In this document: piece after piece, positions 7,858-15,139 of the stretch
How the letters are laid out: each line of letters begins with the position of its first letter
Numbering within the stretch: the first letter of the stretch is position 1
Assembly: GCA_934501115.1 (NCBI GenBank)
Contig: CAKSTO010000030.1
Location: forward strand, 1-30,751
Source: an uncultured Faecalibacterium sp.
GTDB lineage: Bacteria > Bacillota > Clostridia > Oscillospirales > Ruminococcaceae
Length of the DNA: 30,751 nt
Direction of reading: 5' to 3'
Notes under the pieces: model-generated
Seen by the model: only the letters and a program-made list of their open reading frames with translations
The model's database searches: none
What the model was told of the DNA's origin: nothing
Translations under genes and position numbers: made by a program

Positions 7858-8577
7858 TTACTCCACAGGGTATGCTCCGGCATCCAGCGGCAGATCCGCC
7901 GGGTCGGCTGCCTGAGGCTGTTCGGCATCCGGTTCGCCGGAGGTCTGCTGCGCATCCAGTTCCTCGTCATGCCGCTCGCCCCAGTCACCGCTGTAATCTT
8001 CACCCGAGGTCTGCCGGGCCTCCCCGGTCAGCTCCTCATCGTGGCGCTCTCCCCAGTCGCCGCTGTAGTCTTCGCCCGAAGTCTGCCGGGCTTCCTGCTC
8101 TGCCATGGCGGCCTGCATATCCTTCAGACCCACCACCACACCGGAGGGACGCTCCAGCAGGTAAGCACCCACTGCTTTTTTTCTGTACACCAGCAGCACA
8201 CCGTAGCGGCTGGTCTCGCCGCCGCTTGCCGCCGGGATCAGTGCCGTCCACTTTTCGACCGTCTTGCCCTTATAGCGGGCAAGATCCATGCCGCTCTGCT
8301 GCACCACCCCGTTAAAGGCCGAAAAGCTGTCGTCCCACTTGCGGGGGATCTTGACCTTATCCGCCGTGATGGATGCGCCGTCCACATCCAGCCCGTAGCC
8401 AGTGAACCAGGTCTGGATGTCCTGTGCGCTCTCGATGCGGTTCGCCGACGCCGACACCGCAGCGGTACGGTGGCTGATGTAGCGTCCCAGCAGGGCACTG
8501 CACACCACAAGGGCACAGCACATGGCACCCAGCCCCATTTTTTTCAGGCTCGTTTTATTCAGCGTGACCACAAACAT
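7858..8577 (-). CDS. Membrane-anchored DUF4830-like protein with C-terminal tandem repeat
   Basis: 239 residues. A hydrophobic segment at about 14-33 anchors the protein, and residues 45-152 match my memory of the DUF4830 pattern: a TWFTGYGLDV start, KVKIPRKWDDSF, then the SGMDLARYKGKTV motif and a two-strand end. Function of the family is unknown. Residues 162-209 are two exact 24-residue repeats apart from the last two positions (unit starts EARQTSGEDYSGDWGE), with a third partial copy QQTSGE at 210-215; the tail is then acidic and proline-rich. The ribosome binding site GGGAGG sits 9 nt before the start. It ends upstream of ptsH on the same strand without an obvious terminator, so it may read into the pts genes. 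Domain assignment is from memory. Confidence 0.75.
   Translation of the reverse strand: MFVVTLNKTSLKKMGLGAMCCALVVCSALLGRYISHRTAAVSASANRIESAQDIQTWFTGYGLDVDGASITADKVKIPRKWDDSFSAFNGVVQQSGMDLARYKGKTVEKWTALIPAASGGETSRYGVLLVYRKKAVGAYLLERPSGVVVGLKDMQAAMAEQEARQTSGEDYSGDWGERHDEELTGEARQTSGEDYSGDWGERHDEELDAQQTSGEPDAEQPQAADPADLPLDAGAYPVE
7933..8094 (-). repeat. 72-bp in-frame tandem repeat, 2.25 copies
   Basis: Two 72-bp units (8094-8023 and 8022-7951) plus an 18-bp partial (7950-7933) lie inside the DUF4830 gene. The first 22 codons of the two full units encode identical residues but use ten synonymous codon differences, so the DNA copies have diverged while the protein repeat has not. Confidence 0.9.
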
Positions 8578-8640
8578 ATCCCCATGCCTCCCCAGCCGTT
8601 TTCTCTGAGAACATTTTATTCAGCTCAGCCGGGGTGTATG

Positions 8641-8671
8641 ACAAAAGGGCAGGTAAAACCTGCCCTTTTGT
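8641..8671 (-). terminator. Terminator of the lysozyme-HAD operon
   Basis: A perfect 14-bp stem, ACAAAAGGGCAGGT (8641-8654) with ACCTGCCCTTTTGT (8658-8671), has an AAA loop. It starts 9 nt after the HAD stop codon. Confidence 0.85.
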
Positions 8672-8680
8672 CAATATCGA

Positions 8681-9523
8681 TCAATGCGCCTTCACAAAAT
8701 CCTCCGGCGAGACCTCGCCGTTCTGGCAGAGCACCTGTTTCAGCACCTGCATCACACCGTATTCCCGGTGGGACGGTGCCAGAAACGGTACCTGCGCCCG
8801 CAGAGGCTCGCTGCCGTTTTCCATCAGGAAGCCGTACTTTGCGGTGGTCAGCATTTCGGCGTCGTTGTAGGTGTCACCGAACGCCATCATGCTTTCTGCC
8901 GGGATGCCCAGCAGCGCACCGACCTTTGCCAGCGCTGCGCCCTTGTGCACCCCGGGGTTCATGACGTCCACCCAGTTTCTGCCGGCCACCGCCACTGAGA
9001 ACGCACCGCCGTTTCCCGTATGGAACGCGCCATACGTCCGGTCAAAGGATTCCTGCGAGTCCCCTTTTGGCAGGTAGATGGTAAACTTATCTGCCGCAGC
9101 TTCTACCGCAGTCAGGTCGTCCACATACTCCACCCGGGTGTAGAAATTCCGGAAAACGGGGTCGTACTTCGCATCCTGCTTTTCGGCGTAGGCTGTCTGC
9201 AGCCCGCAAAGCAGCCCGACATCCCCGGCCTGCTTTGTGCTGCGTGCCAGATGCCTCCAGCCCTCGGCGGGCATCTCGGAAACGAACAGGTCTTTGCCCT
9301 GCCAGCGAGCAGCGCCGCCGTTGTCGCCGATGAGGATGACCTGATCCAGCAGCGCCGGGAACATGGCTTCCAGCGTGTACAAAGGCCGTCCGCTTGCCGC
9401 CGCAAACAGGATGCCCTGCTCTGCCAGCGCACGGATGACAGGCTCAAAATCCGGCGGAAACCTGCTGTATTCGTCCAGAAGGGTGGCGTCCATATCCGAC
9501 GCGATCAGGCGAATGCGATCCAT
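8681..9523 (-). CDS. HAD-superfamily (Cof-type) sugar-phosphate phosphatase
   Basis: This 280-residue protein is of the usual Cof/YidA length. The nucleophile motif is DMDATLLD, with Asp10 as nucleophile and Asp12 as acid/base; the common Gly of DxDGT is Ala here. The C-terminal motif GDTYNDAEML binds Mg2+, and residues 85-200 would be the type C2 cap. Substrate is unknown; relatives hydrolyse sugar or nucleotide phosphates. The start at 9523 has GAGGG 8 nt upstream; an alternative ATG at 9538 overlaps the lysozyme stop codon (TGATG), which would give translational coupling. It follows the GH25 lysozyme gene directly, so the two are one operon, although no functional link is obvious. Confidence 0.88.
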   Translation of the reverse strand: MDRIRLIASDMDATLLDEYSRFPPDFEPVIRALAEQGILFAAASGRPLYTLEAMFPALLDQVILIGDNGGAARWQGKDLFVSEMPAEGWRHLARSTKQAGDVGLLCGLQTAYAEKQDAKYDPVFRNFYTRVEYVDDLTAVEAAADKFTIYLPKGDSQESFDRTYGAFHTGNGGAFSVAVAGRNWVDVMNPGVHKGAALAKVGALLGIPAESMMAFGDTYNDAEMLTTAKYGFLMENGSEPLRAQVPFLAPSHREYGVMQVLKQVLCQNGEVSPEDFVKAH

Positions 9524-9537
9524 TTTCCGATCCCTCA

Positions 9538-10695
9538 TCATCCGATGTAGCTGATATTCACGTCCATATCGCCCCTGTAGCCGGGCAGACGGGCGGTGCA
9601 GGTGCCCTGCCACAGTGCGCAGTCGATGGGGCTTTTGCCCACGCCATAATGGGCGTTCCAAATGGTGTACTTTTTCAGGCTGTTCAGATCGACTCGCTTG
9701 CGGTACCACTGGGTAGAGGCATACACACCGGGCTTGTAGCCCTGCGCCTTGGCCTCCTCGCAGAATGCCACGGCGCACTTGGTGCGGTCGGTGACGCCCA
9801 GACCGTCGGCACGGCCGGAGCCGTTGGGTGCGCCGGATGCTTCGGTGTCAAAGAAGAGGGGGTAGTCCAGTTTGCGTCCATTGAGCACGTAGGCACAGGC
9901 AAAGGCTTCTTCCCTCGCCTCTTCCTCGGTCGTCGCCTGGCTGAAGAAATACACGCCCACCTTCAGGCCTGCATTTTTCACGTTCGTGAAATGCTCCTCG
10001 AACATGGGGTCCAGCACCAGCGTACCGGCCGCACCATAGCCGCGGTAGCCGATACGGACGATGACAAAACTGACGCCCGCTTTTTTGATCTGCTCCCAGT
10101 TCACGTTTTTCTGGTACTTGGACACATCCACACCGAAGGTCATGCCGTTTTGCAGCACGCCGTTGGAATCGAAGTAATAGAGCTTATCATCGATGGACTG
10201 GATGCCCACCACCGGTTTATTGGTGGACTGGCTGTAATAGTAGGTCTTGCCGCCGGAGGTGCGCCAGCCGGAATAAACCGGTTCCGTTTTGTCCAGCCAT
10301 CCGAACAGAAAGTTGACCAGCCAGCTGAAAAAGCCGTTCTGGCTGCTCAGGTCGATGCACCGTGCCTCGGCAGCGGTCAGGGCACCGGCGTCCAGCGCCT
10401 CGCGGATCTCTTCCGGGGTCAGCACCACGCTGTTTTCCGGGGTGTGATGGGTCGAGTCATTTTCCTCTGCATCCGTCTCCACCGGCGGTGCCAGCGGGTC
10501 TTCTGCCGCCAGTTCCGGAGTCTCCGGCAGCAGAGCAGGCACTGCTGCCGGCTCTGTCTGCACGGCTGCCGCCTCAGGCTGCGCCGCCAGTGCCAGCGGC
10601 GCGCCCGCCGCAAAGGTCATTGCCACTGCCAGCGCCGCCGCGGCGCACCGCAGCTTTCTGCCGGCATTCCAGTTGTTCCCGAACATTTTTTTCAT
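9538..10695 (-). CDS. Secreted GH25 lysozyme with a cell-wall-binding repeat
   Basis: 385 residues. Residues 1-38 are a long signal peptide (basic start, Ala-rich core, ALA-AQ cleavage site). Residues 40-90 are an acidic Ala/Pro-rich linker. About 140-183 there is a Tyr/Trp/Gly-rich segment like choline-binding or CW repeats (GWRTSGGKTYYY, KLYYFDSNGVLQNG). The GH25 N-acetylmuramidase barrel fills 186-385, with Asp190 in GVDVSKYQ, Asp283 and Glu285 in FFDTEA (Glu as catalytic acid) and Asp378 in DMDVN. It should cleave peptidoglycan outside the cell, in wall remodelling or turnover. The start at 10695 has GGAG at 6-nt spacing; an in-frame TTG 12 nt upstream overlaps that site. Confidence 0.93.
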   Translation of the reverse strand: MKKMFGNNWNAGRKLRCAAAALAVAMTFAAGAPLALAAQPEAAAVQTEPAAVPALLPETPELAAEDPLAPPVETDAEENDSTHHTPENSVVLTPEEIREALDAGALTAAEARCIDLSSQNGFFSWLVNFLFGWLDKTEPVYSGWRTSGGKTYYYSQSTNKPVVGIQSIDDKLYYFDSNGVLQNGMTFGVDVSKYQKNVNWEQIKKAGVSFVIVRIGYRGYGAAGTLVLDPMFEEHFTNVKNAGLKVGVYFFSQATTEEEAREEAFACAYVLNGRKLDYPLFFDTEASGAPNGSGRADGLGVTDRTKCAVAFCEEAKAQGYKPGVYASTQWYRKRVDLNSLKKYTIWNAHYGVGKSPIDCALWQGTCTARLPGYRGDMDVNISYIG

Positions 10696-10781
10696 GCTTA
10701 GCTCCAAACCTTATGTGCGTTTTTATCGTTGCGCCGCCCCGTCGCAAAAAGAGCAGCAGTTCATTCTTCTGATACTTTTTT

Positions 10782-10811
10782 AGTATACACCCGCAGGCAA
10801 GCTCCCGTCAA
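10782..10811 (-). promoter_or_regulatory. Promoter of the GH25 lysozyme-HAD operon
   Basis: On the minus strand TTGACG (10811-10806) is followed by 18 nt and TATACT (10787-10782). The predicted leader is about 80 nt. Confidence 0.65.
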
Positions 10812-10955
10812 TCGCCGCGCACCGCTCTTTGCTGTTTTCCGTACGGGATGCCGTGCATCAGAAAATGCTCCAAAAGAAATACGTCCGATGGCCGCAAATC
10901 ATTGCACAAAGTCAAAAATTGCAGATATTTCCAGCAAATCCACTGTTTCCTCTTG

Positions 10956-10984
10956 TTGTCTTGACAGGTGTATGGTATTATACT
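10956..10984 (+). promoter_or_regulatory. Probable promoter of the EIIC-like gene
   Basis: TTGTCT at 10956-10961 and TATACT at 10979-10984 are 17 nt apart. A TTGACA at 10961-10966 is only 12 nt from the same -10 and so is unlikely to be the working -35. Confidence 0.45.
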
Positions 10985-11039
10985 TGACATGCAGTTTCTG
11001 CACCAAATCAACCATCTTGAAACAGAAAGGCAGTTTCTC

Positions 11040-12098
11040 ATGTCAAATGTGAAAGATTTCTTAAAACGCAAGGACATCGTCATCACCCCGCAGCGGTATC
11101 TCATCGAGGCGCTGGGTGCCATGGCGCAGGGTCTGTTCGCCAGCCTTCTGATCGGCACCATCATCAAAACACTGGGTCAGCAGACCGGGCTGGACGTGCT
11201 GGTAGATCTGGGCGGCTATGCCACTGCCATGAGCGGCCCCGCCATGGCCTGTGCCATCGGCTGGGCGCTGCACTGCCCGCCGCTGGTGCTGTTCAGCCTG
11301 ATCACTGTAGGTTACTCGGCCAATGCGCTGGGCGGCGCGGGCGGCCCTCTGGCCGTGCTGGTCATCGCCATTGTCGCGTCCGAGCTGGGCAAGGCCGTGA
11401 GCAAGGAGACCAGGGTGGACATCCTCGTTACCCCGCTGGTGACTATTTTTGCAGGCGTGGGCTTGTCCATGCTCATCGCCGCCCCCATCGGTGCTGCGGC
11501 AAGTCAGGTGGGCACCCTGATCATGTGGGCCACCGAGCAGGCTCCGCTGGTCATGGGCATTCTGGTGTCGGTGATCGTGGGCGTGGCGCTGACGCTGCCC
11601 ATCTCCTCCGCTGCCATCTGCGCCGCGCTGGGTCTGACCGGCCTTGCGGGCGGTGCCGCCGTGGCGGGCTGCTGCGCCCAGATGGTCGGCTTTGCGGTGA
11701 TGAGCTACCGTGAAAACGGCGTGGGCGGCCTCATCAGTCAGGGTCTTGGCACCAGCATGCTGCAGATGGGCAACATCGTCAAGAACCCCCGCATCTGGAT
11801 CGCCCCCACCCTTGCCAGCGCCATCACCGGCCCGCTGGCCACCTGCCTGTTCCACTTTGAGATGAACGGCGCCGCTGTTTCCTCCGGCATGGGCACCTGC
11901 GGTCTGGTGGGTCAGATCGGCGTGTACACCGGATGGGTCAACGACATCGCCGCCGGCACCAAAGCCGCCATCACCCCCATGGACTGGGCTGCCATGGTGC
12001 TGCTGTGCTTTGTTCTGCCCGCCGTGCTGAGCGTGATCTTCTGCGAGATCGAGCGGAAGATGGGCTGGATCAAAGAGGGCGATCTGAAGCTGAACTAA
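11040..12098 (+). CDS. PTS EIIC-like membrane protein (PF13303 type), orphan
   Basis: 352 residues, almost entirely hydrophobic with about nine to ten helices, rich in Gly and Ala. The N-terminus (FLKRKDIVITPQRYLIEALGAMAQGLFASLLIG) and the repeated glycine-rich segments match my memory of the PTS_EIIC_2 family, annotated as sugar-transporting EIIC. No IIA or IIB gene or fused domain is present, so the substrate and even the dependence on phosphotransfer are uncertain. The start at 11040 is preferred to an ATG at 10968, which lies within the promoter region. The gene is monocistronic and ends 142 nt before a structured repeat that can act as its terminator. Confidence 0.8.
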   Translation: MSNVKDFLKRKDIVITPQRYLIEALGAMAQGLFASLLIGTIIKTLGQQTGLDVLVDLGGYATAMSGPAMACAIGWALHCPPLVLFSLITVGYSANALGGAGGPLAVLVIAIVASELGKAVSKETRVDILVTPLVTIFAGVGLSMLIAAPIGAAASQVGTLIMWATEQAPLVMGILVSVIVGVALTLPISSAAICAALGLTGLAGGAAVAGCCAQMVGFAVMSYRENGVGGLISQGLGTSMLQMGNIVKNPRIWIAPTLASAITGPLATCLFHFEMNGAAVSSGMGTCGLVGQIGVYTGWVNDIAAGTKAAITPMDWAAMVLLCFVLPAVLSVIFCEIERKMGWIKEGDLKLN

Positions 12099-12240
12099 CT
12101 TTTAGAATTGTCTCCGCTTCGCTCTGGACGAGTTGTGGCACCCAGCGGCTACTACGGCCCTTGAGCGGGCCTTGCATCCTGCTGGCCACGGCCCCAACAG
12201 CTCCTCCCTGTTTCGGCCGCAGGCCGCAGTCGTCGCCGTT
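12099..12240. other. GC-rich non-coding stretch before the structured repeat
   Basis: No gene is visible between the EIIC stop and the repeat at 12241. The stretch is GC-rich and has local self-complementary pieces (for example GGCCGCAGGCC). It looks like part of an intergenic repeat or an untranslated RNA rather than decayed coding DNA, but the window holds no second copy to prove that. Confidence 0.35.
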
Positions 12241-12308
12241 GCAATATCAGCGGAAAAATATTTTTATCTATAGCAAAGCCGGAATGACTGCGGTCATTCC
12301 GGCTTTGC
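12241..12308 (+). repeat. Structured repeat copy 1: conserved 17-bp box, AT spacer, hairpin
   Basis: The box GCAATATCAGCGGAAAA (12241-12257) is followed by a 15-nt AT spacer and a perfect 16-bp hairpin (12273-12308) with loop TGCG. A second copy lies inverted at 13171-13237. The hairpin, downstream of the EIIC gene, may serve as its terminator. The stems of the two copies differ in sequence but both stay fully paired. Confidence 0.75.
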
Positions 12309-12385
12309 CTTTTCACGATAAGGGGCCGGGCGGTGAACAGCCTTTTGCTGCTGTCAGCCTGCAGCTGTCGCGCAGCAGATGGAGC

Positions 12386-12895
12386 TCAAACGATCCGTTT
12401 CCCGTCCAGCACCGCCTGTCTCAGCGTATCGCCGTCATACACCAGTTTCAGTGAAAAATAAGGCCGCTCCTCGTTCAGCAGCCGGAAAAAGATCTTGTCC
12501 CCTTCCCAGATGGGCAGCTCGGTCACACGATCCTTCGGCACCCATTCCAGCACTCCTTCCCGGCAGGCATCGCCCCGCACCATTTCGCCTTCCCAGCGGT
12601 CGGCGGTATACAGATGGATGAACTCGGTCATGTTGCCCCACACAAAGGTCAGCAGCCCCCGGGCGCGGTAGCGGGTCAGGGTCAGGCCGGTCTCTTCTTT
12701 CACTTCGCGCAGCAGACAATCCTCCGGGCTTTCAAACCGCTCGAATTTGCCGCCCACGCCCACCCATTTGTCGTGGTTGTAGTCGTCCTGCTTTTTTACC
12801 CGGTGCAGCATCAGATAGGCGTCGTCCCGCTCCAGATAGCACAGCGTGGTGCTGAAGATGGGAAACTCCGGGTTCATGAAAGCTCCTAAATTCAT
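12386..12895 (-). CDS. Nudix hydrolase (MutT/8-oxo-dGTPase-like)
   Basis: 169 residues with a perfect Nudix box, G-x5-E-x7-REV-x-EE-x-G, at residues 49-71 (GKFERFE ... REVKEETGL). The box binds divalent metal and hydrolyses nucleoside diphosphate-linked substrates. The N-terminal TLCYLERDDAYLMLHR strand and the C-terminal WVPKDRVTELPIWEGDKIFF segment are like clostridial proteins annotated as 8-oxo-dGTP diphosphatase. The substrate is not provable from sequence. The start at 12895 has GGAG 6 nt upstream. It stands alone, lying between two inverted copies of a structured repeat, with a palindromic element immediately upstream, so its promoter is unclear. Confidence 0.92.
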   Translation of the reverse strand: MNLGAFMNPEFPIFSTTLCYLERDDAYLMLHRVKKQDDYNHDKWVGVGGKFERFESPEDCLLREVKEETGLTLTRYRARGLLTFVWGNMTEFIHLYTADRWEGEMVRGDACREGVLEWVPKDRVTELPIWEGDKIFFRLLNEERPYFSLKLVYDGDTLRQAVLDGKRIV

Positions 12896-12925
12896 TGGTC
12901 TCTCCTTTTCTGGTTAGCGACCTCG

Positions 12926-13090
12926 CCCTCTCAGTCACCTTCGGTGACAGCTCTCCCAAAGGGAGAGCCCTTGGCATAACTGAAAACTCTCCCGTGCTGC
13001 CAAAGCCTCTCATTTTGACCGACTCCCTCGTCCGGTGGAATCGGTCTCGAAGGGGGAGCTGACATCGCGAAGCGATGGCTAAGAGGATTT
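12926..13090. repeat. Palindromic intergenic element A
   Basis: A non-coding mosaic of hairpins: GTCACC-TTC-GGTGAC (12934-12948), GCTCTCCC-AAA-GGGAGAGC (12950-12968) and ATCGC-GAA-GCGAT (13064-13076). It begins CCCTCTCAG, like element B at 20051, and its right half is roughly its left half inverted. More small hairpins continue to about 13165. Together with the flanking repeat it fills most of the 378-nt gene-free stretch 12896-13273. Confidence 0.7.
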
Positions 13091-13170
13091 CTCTCGCTGA
13101 CGCGGACGCTCCCGCAGGGAGCCAGCGGCAGCAGATGCTGCTTTCCGCCACGCCCCTCTCCCGTGAAAGC

Positions 13171-13237
13171 GCAATTCCGGGCAGACCGCAGTCTGCCCGG
13201 AATTGCTTAATTAAAATAACTTTTCCGCTGATATTGC
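13171..13237 (-). repeat. Structured repeat copy 2 (inverted)
   Basis: On the minus strand the same 17-bp box (13237-13221) is followed by a 14-nt AT spacer and a perfect 16-bp hairpin (13206-13171) with the same TGCG loop as copy 1. It lies 36 nt downstream of the lectin gene stop and may terminate it. Confidence 0.75.
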
Positions 13238-13273
13238 CAAAGCGCACGCGTCGGCAATTAAAATCAAGATGCA

Positions 13274-13864
13274 TCAGGCTTTTCTGCTCGCCCTGCCCTT
13301 GCCCGCATTGTTCAGCTTGCGCACCAGATCATTCTGGTGCTTGCGCTGGCTGGGCGTGGGCTGCGGGTCTTTGGCTTCCCCGGCACGGCGTCCGGTCTGA
13401 GCGGCATCCGGGTCGATGCGCTCCAGCTGCCACTCCTGATTGCCGCCGGCCACAAAATTCCAGATCTGCGCCTGTGCGCCGTTGGCAGTGTTCATGCCGA
13501 CAAGGTCAATGTATTTATCCGCCAGCACATTGCGGATGCGGGTGCGCCCGCTGCGGGTAGGCTCCAGTGCCCAGCACTGACTCAGCCCGCTGGTGCGGCT
13601 CCACTGATGCAGCCAGGTGCCCTCTACCACACCGCCGAGGGCAAGGTCGATCATCTTGCCGGTAAAGCGGTTGCAGATGCGCCAGCGCCCCTCGCCTGCA
13701 TCCACGAACCGCCACTGCTGCCACGGATGGCCTGCGTAGCTCCACAGCTGGATGGCCGCACCGTTCTCGGTGTTGAAGTCCTTTACTTCGAGCACCTTCC
13801 CGTTGGGGGCTTTGATGATGTAAAATTCATTTTCCAGAATAACGACCTGTGATGCCTTTGCCAT
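13274..13864 (-). CDS. Ricin-type beta-trefoil lectin-domain protein, apparently cytoplasmic
   Basis: 196 residues. Residues 10-150 form one beta-trefoil with the three QxW signatures in order: Gln49-Trp51, Gln96-Trp98 and Gln143-Trp145, each after a repeat of the type GKxLEVKDFNTENGAAIQLW. Such domains bind carbohydrate. No signal peptide or membrane segment is present, and there is no catalytic domain; the C-terminal 45 residues are basic and look disordered (ending GKGRASRKA). The start at 13864 has AAAGGAG upstream at 9 nt. It has its own promoter and is monocistronic. What it binds inside the cell is unknown; secretion by a non-classical route is possible but unsupported. Confidence 0.88.
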   Translation of the reverse strand: MAKASQVVILENEFYIIKAPNGKVLEVKDFNTENGAAIQLWSYAGHPWQQWRFVDAGEGRWRICNRFTGKMIDLALGGVVEGTWLHQWSRTSGLSQCWALEPTRSGRTRIRNVLADKYIDLVGMNTANGAQAQIWNFVAGGNQEWQLERIDPDAAQTGRRAGEAKDPQPTPSQRKHQNDLVRKLNNAGKGRASRKA

Positions 13865-13896
13865 AGAGCACGACTCCTTTCCGGTTTGGTAGCCCT

Positions 13897-13925
13897 ATTA
13901 TAACGTATTTGCCCTTGGGCAGCAA
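13897..13925 (-). promoter_or_regulatory. Promoter of the lectin gene
   Basis: Minus-strand TTGCTG (13925-13920), a 17-nt spacer and a perfect TATAAT (13902-13897). Confidence 0.6.
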
Positions 13926-14027
13926 GGACGCTTTTTCATAATCTTTTTTCGTTTTATTGTGCATTTTGTCGTGTTTTTCAGTCTAAAACGTTTTCGCTGC
14001 GCCGGGTATTTTTCTGCCGGAAGCACT

Positions 14028-14056
14028 TTGCACTCTGCATCCGGTTGTGATACAAT
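14028..14056 (+). promoter_or_regulatory. Promoter of the nitroreductase-GNAT operon
   Basis: TTGCAC (14028-14033), a 17-nt spacer and TACAAT (14051-14056), about 32 nt before the nitroreductase start codon. Confidence 0.65.
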
Positions 14057-14087
14057 AAAGACATAACCGTTCAGGGAGGGGATCGCT

Positions 14088-14609
14088 ATGACCAACGAAA
14101 CATTGGAGACCATTAAAAACCGCCGCAGCTGCCGCGCCTACAAGCCCGGGCAGATCACCGACGAAGAGCTGAACGCCGTGCTGGAGGCCGGCACCTACGC
14201 TGCCAGCGCCATGGGGCGCCAGAGCGCGAAGATCGTGGTCGTGCAGGACGCCGCCACCCGTGCCCAGCTCACCCGCATGAACGCCGCTGTCATGGGCAAG
14301 GACACCGACCCCATGTACGGTGCGCCCACCATTTTGGTGGTGCTGGCCGATGCCGGTTCCAAGAATGCCGTGCAGGACGGCAGCCTTGTCATGGGCAACC
14401 TGATGCTGGCTGCCGCGTCGCTTGGGCTGGGCAGCTGCTGGATCAACCGCGCCAAAGAGGAGTTTGAAACCGACGAGGGCAAGGCTCTGCTCAAAAAGTG
14501 GGGCATCGAGGGGGAATGGGTCGGCGTCGGCCACTGCATTCTTGGTTATCCCGCTGCGGAGCCCAAGCCTGCTGCGCCCCGCAAGCCCGATTATATCGTA
14601 AAAGTCTGA
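14088..14609 (+). CDS. Nitroreductase-family FMN protein
   Basis: 173 residues, typical of the short nitroreductases. The N-terminal KNRRSCRAYKPGQITDEEL with Arg12-Arg13-Ser14 binds the FMN phosphate, AGTYAASAMGRQ (about 32-43) completes the flavin pocket, and LAAASLGLGSCWI (about 108-120) is the usual core helix. The C-terminal LGYPAAEPKP motif is also standard. These enzymes use NAD(P)H to reduce nitroaromatics, quinones or other acceptors, and the physiological substrate here is unknown. AGGGAGGGG precedes the start. The GNAT gene follows after 8 nt and uses a ribosome binding site overlapping this stop codon, so the two are translated as an operon. Confidence 0.93.
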   Translation: MTNETLETIKNRRSCRAYKPGQITDEELNAVLEAGTYAASAMGRQSAKIVVVQDAATRAQLTRMNAAVMGKDTDPMYGAPTILVVLADAGSKNAVQDGSLVMGNLMLAAASLGLGSCWINRAKEEFETDEGKALLKKWGIEGEWVGVGHCILGYPAAEPKPAAPRKPDYIVKV

Positions 14610-14617
14610 GGAGAACT

Positions 14618-15112
14618 ATGAAGCCTGATTACAAGCTGGTCGCCAAGGCCAAATACATCCATGCCACCGCCGACCTCGCCAGCGAGCTGTGGCACGAAGT
14701 CTACAAGCGCTATTACCCCGCAAAGCAGCTGGACACCCTTGTAGAGGAGCTGCAGAGCGCCGATGCCATCGAAGCGGACATCGACAACGACGTGAACTAT
14801 TTTCTGGTCGTTCTGGGCGGCAAAACCATCGGCTATTTTGCATGGAAGATGCAGAACACCGCTCTGCACCTGATGCACCTGTACCTCAAGCCCGAATACC
14901 GCGGCAAAGCGCTTGGGCGGGACATTGTTTTGTCCTGCGAGCGTCTGGCCCGCGGCGAGGGCAAAGGCCGCGTGTGGTGCACCGTCCACGCCAAAGCTCT
15001 GCCGGTGCAGCAGTTTTTCAAAGCGCTGCGCTACCGCAGCCTGAAGCCCGCCGAGCAGGAAACAGGCTCTGTGCCCCGGGACGAAGTGGTGTTTGAGCAC
15101 ACGCTGGGCTGA
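14618..15112 (+). CDS. GNAT-family N-acetyltransferase
   Basis: 164 residues. The central motif LHLMHLYLKPEYRGKALGRDIV is the acetyl-CoA binding strand and loop of GNAT enzymes (YRGKALGR as the pyrophosphate loop). The C-terminal half, VWCTVHAKALPVQQFFKALRYR, is the usual second strand and helix. The N-terminal ELWHEVYKRYYP...LVEELQSADAI resembles uncharacterised clostridial GNATs. The substrate is unknown. The start at 14618 is set by GAGGAG overlapping the nitroreductase stop codon. No terminator is obvious after it. Confidence 0.9.
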   Translation: MKPDYKLVAKAKYIHATADLASELWHEVYKRYYPAKQLDTLVEELQSADAIEADIDNDVNYFLVVLGGKTIGYFAWKMQNTALHLMHLYLKPEYRGKALGRDIVLSCERLARGEGKGRVWCTVHAKALPVQQFFKALRYRSLKPAEQETGSVPRDEVVFEHTLG

Positions 15113-15139
15113 TTTCTTTGCCGAAATCACAAAAAGGCA

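Larger units (their letters stand above)
10696..11039. other. 344-nt intergenic region with divergent promoters
   Basis: This stretch holds the leftward lysozyme promoter and the rightward EIIC promoter. Apart from those I see no gene, structured RNA or repeat in it. Confidence 0.6.

Noticed and set aside
8578..8640. A promoter for the DUF4830 gene
   Set aside because: TTGTCA and TAAAAT are present on the minus strand, but the spacing of about 20 nt is too long to call with any confidence.
12926..13090. A CRISPR array or tRNA-like cluster in the hairpin-rich region
   Set aside because: There are no regularly spaced identical repeats with unique spacers and no cloverleaf or T-loop; the hairpins fit a palindromic element.
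12241..13237. The Nudix segment as a composite transposon
   Set aside because: The 17-bp inverted repeats bound it, but no target duplication is visible and no transposase lies inside, so I call only repeated structured elements.
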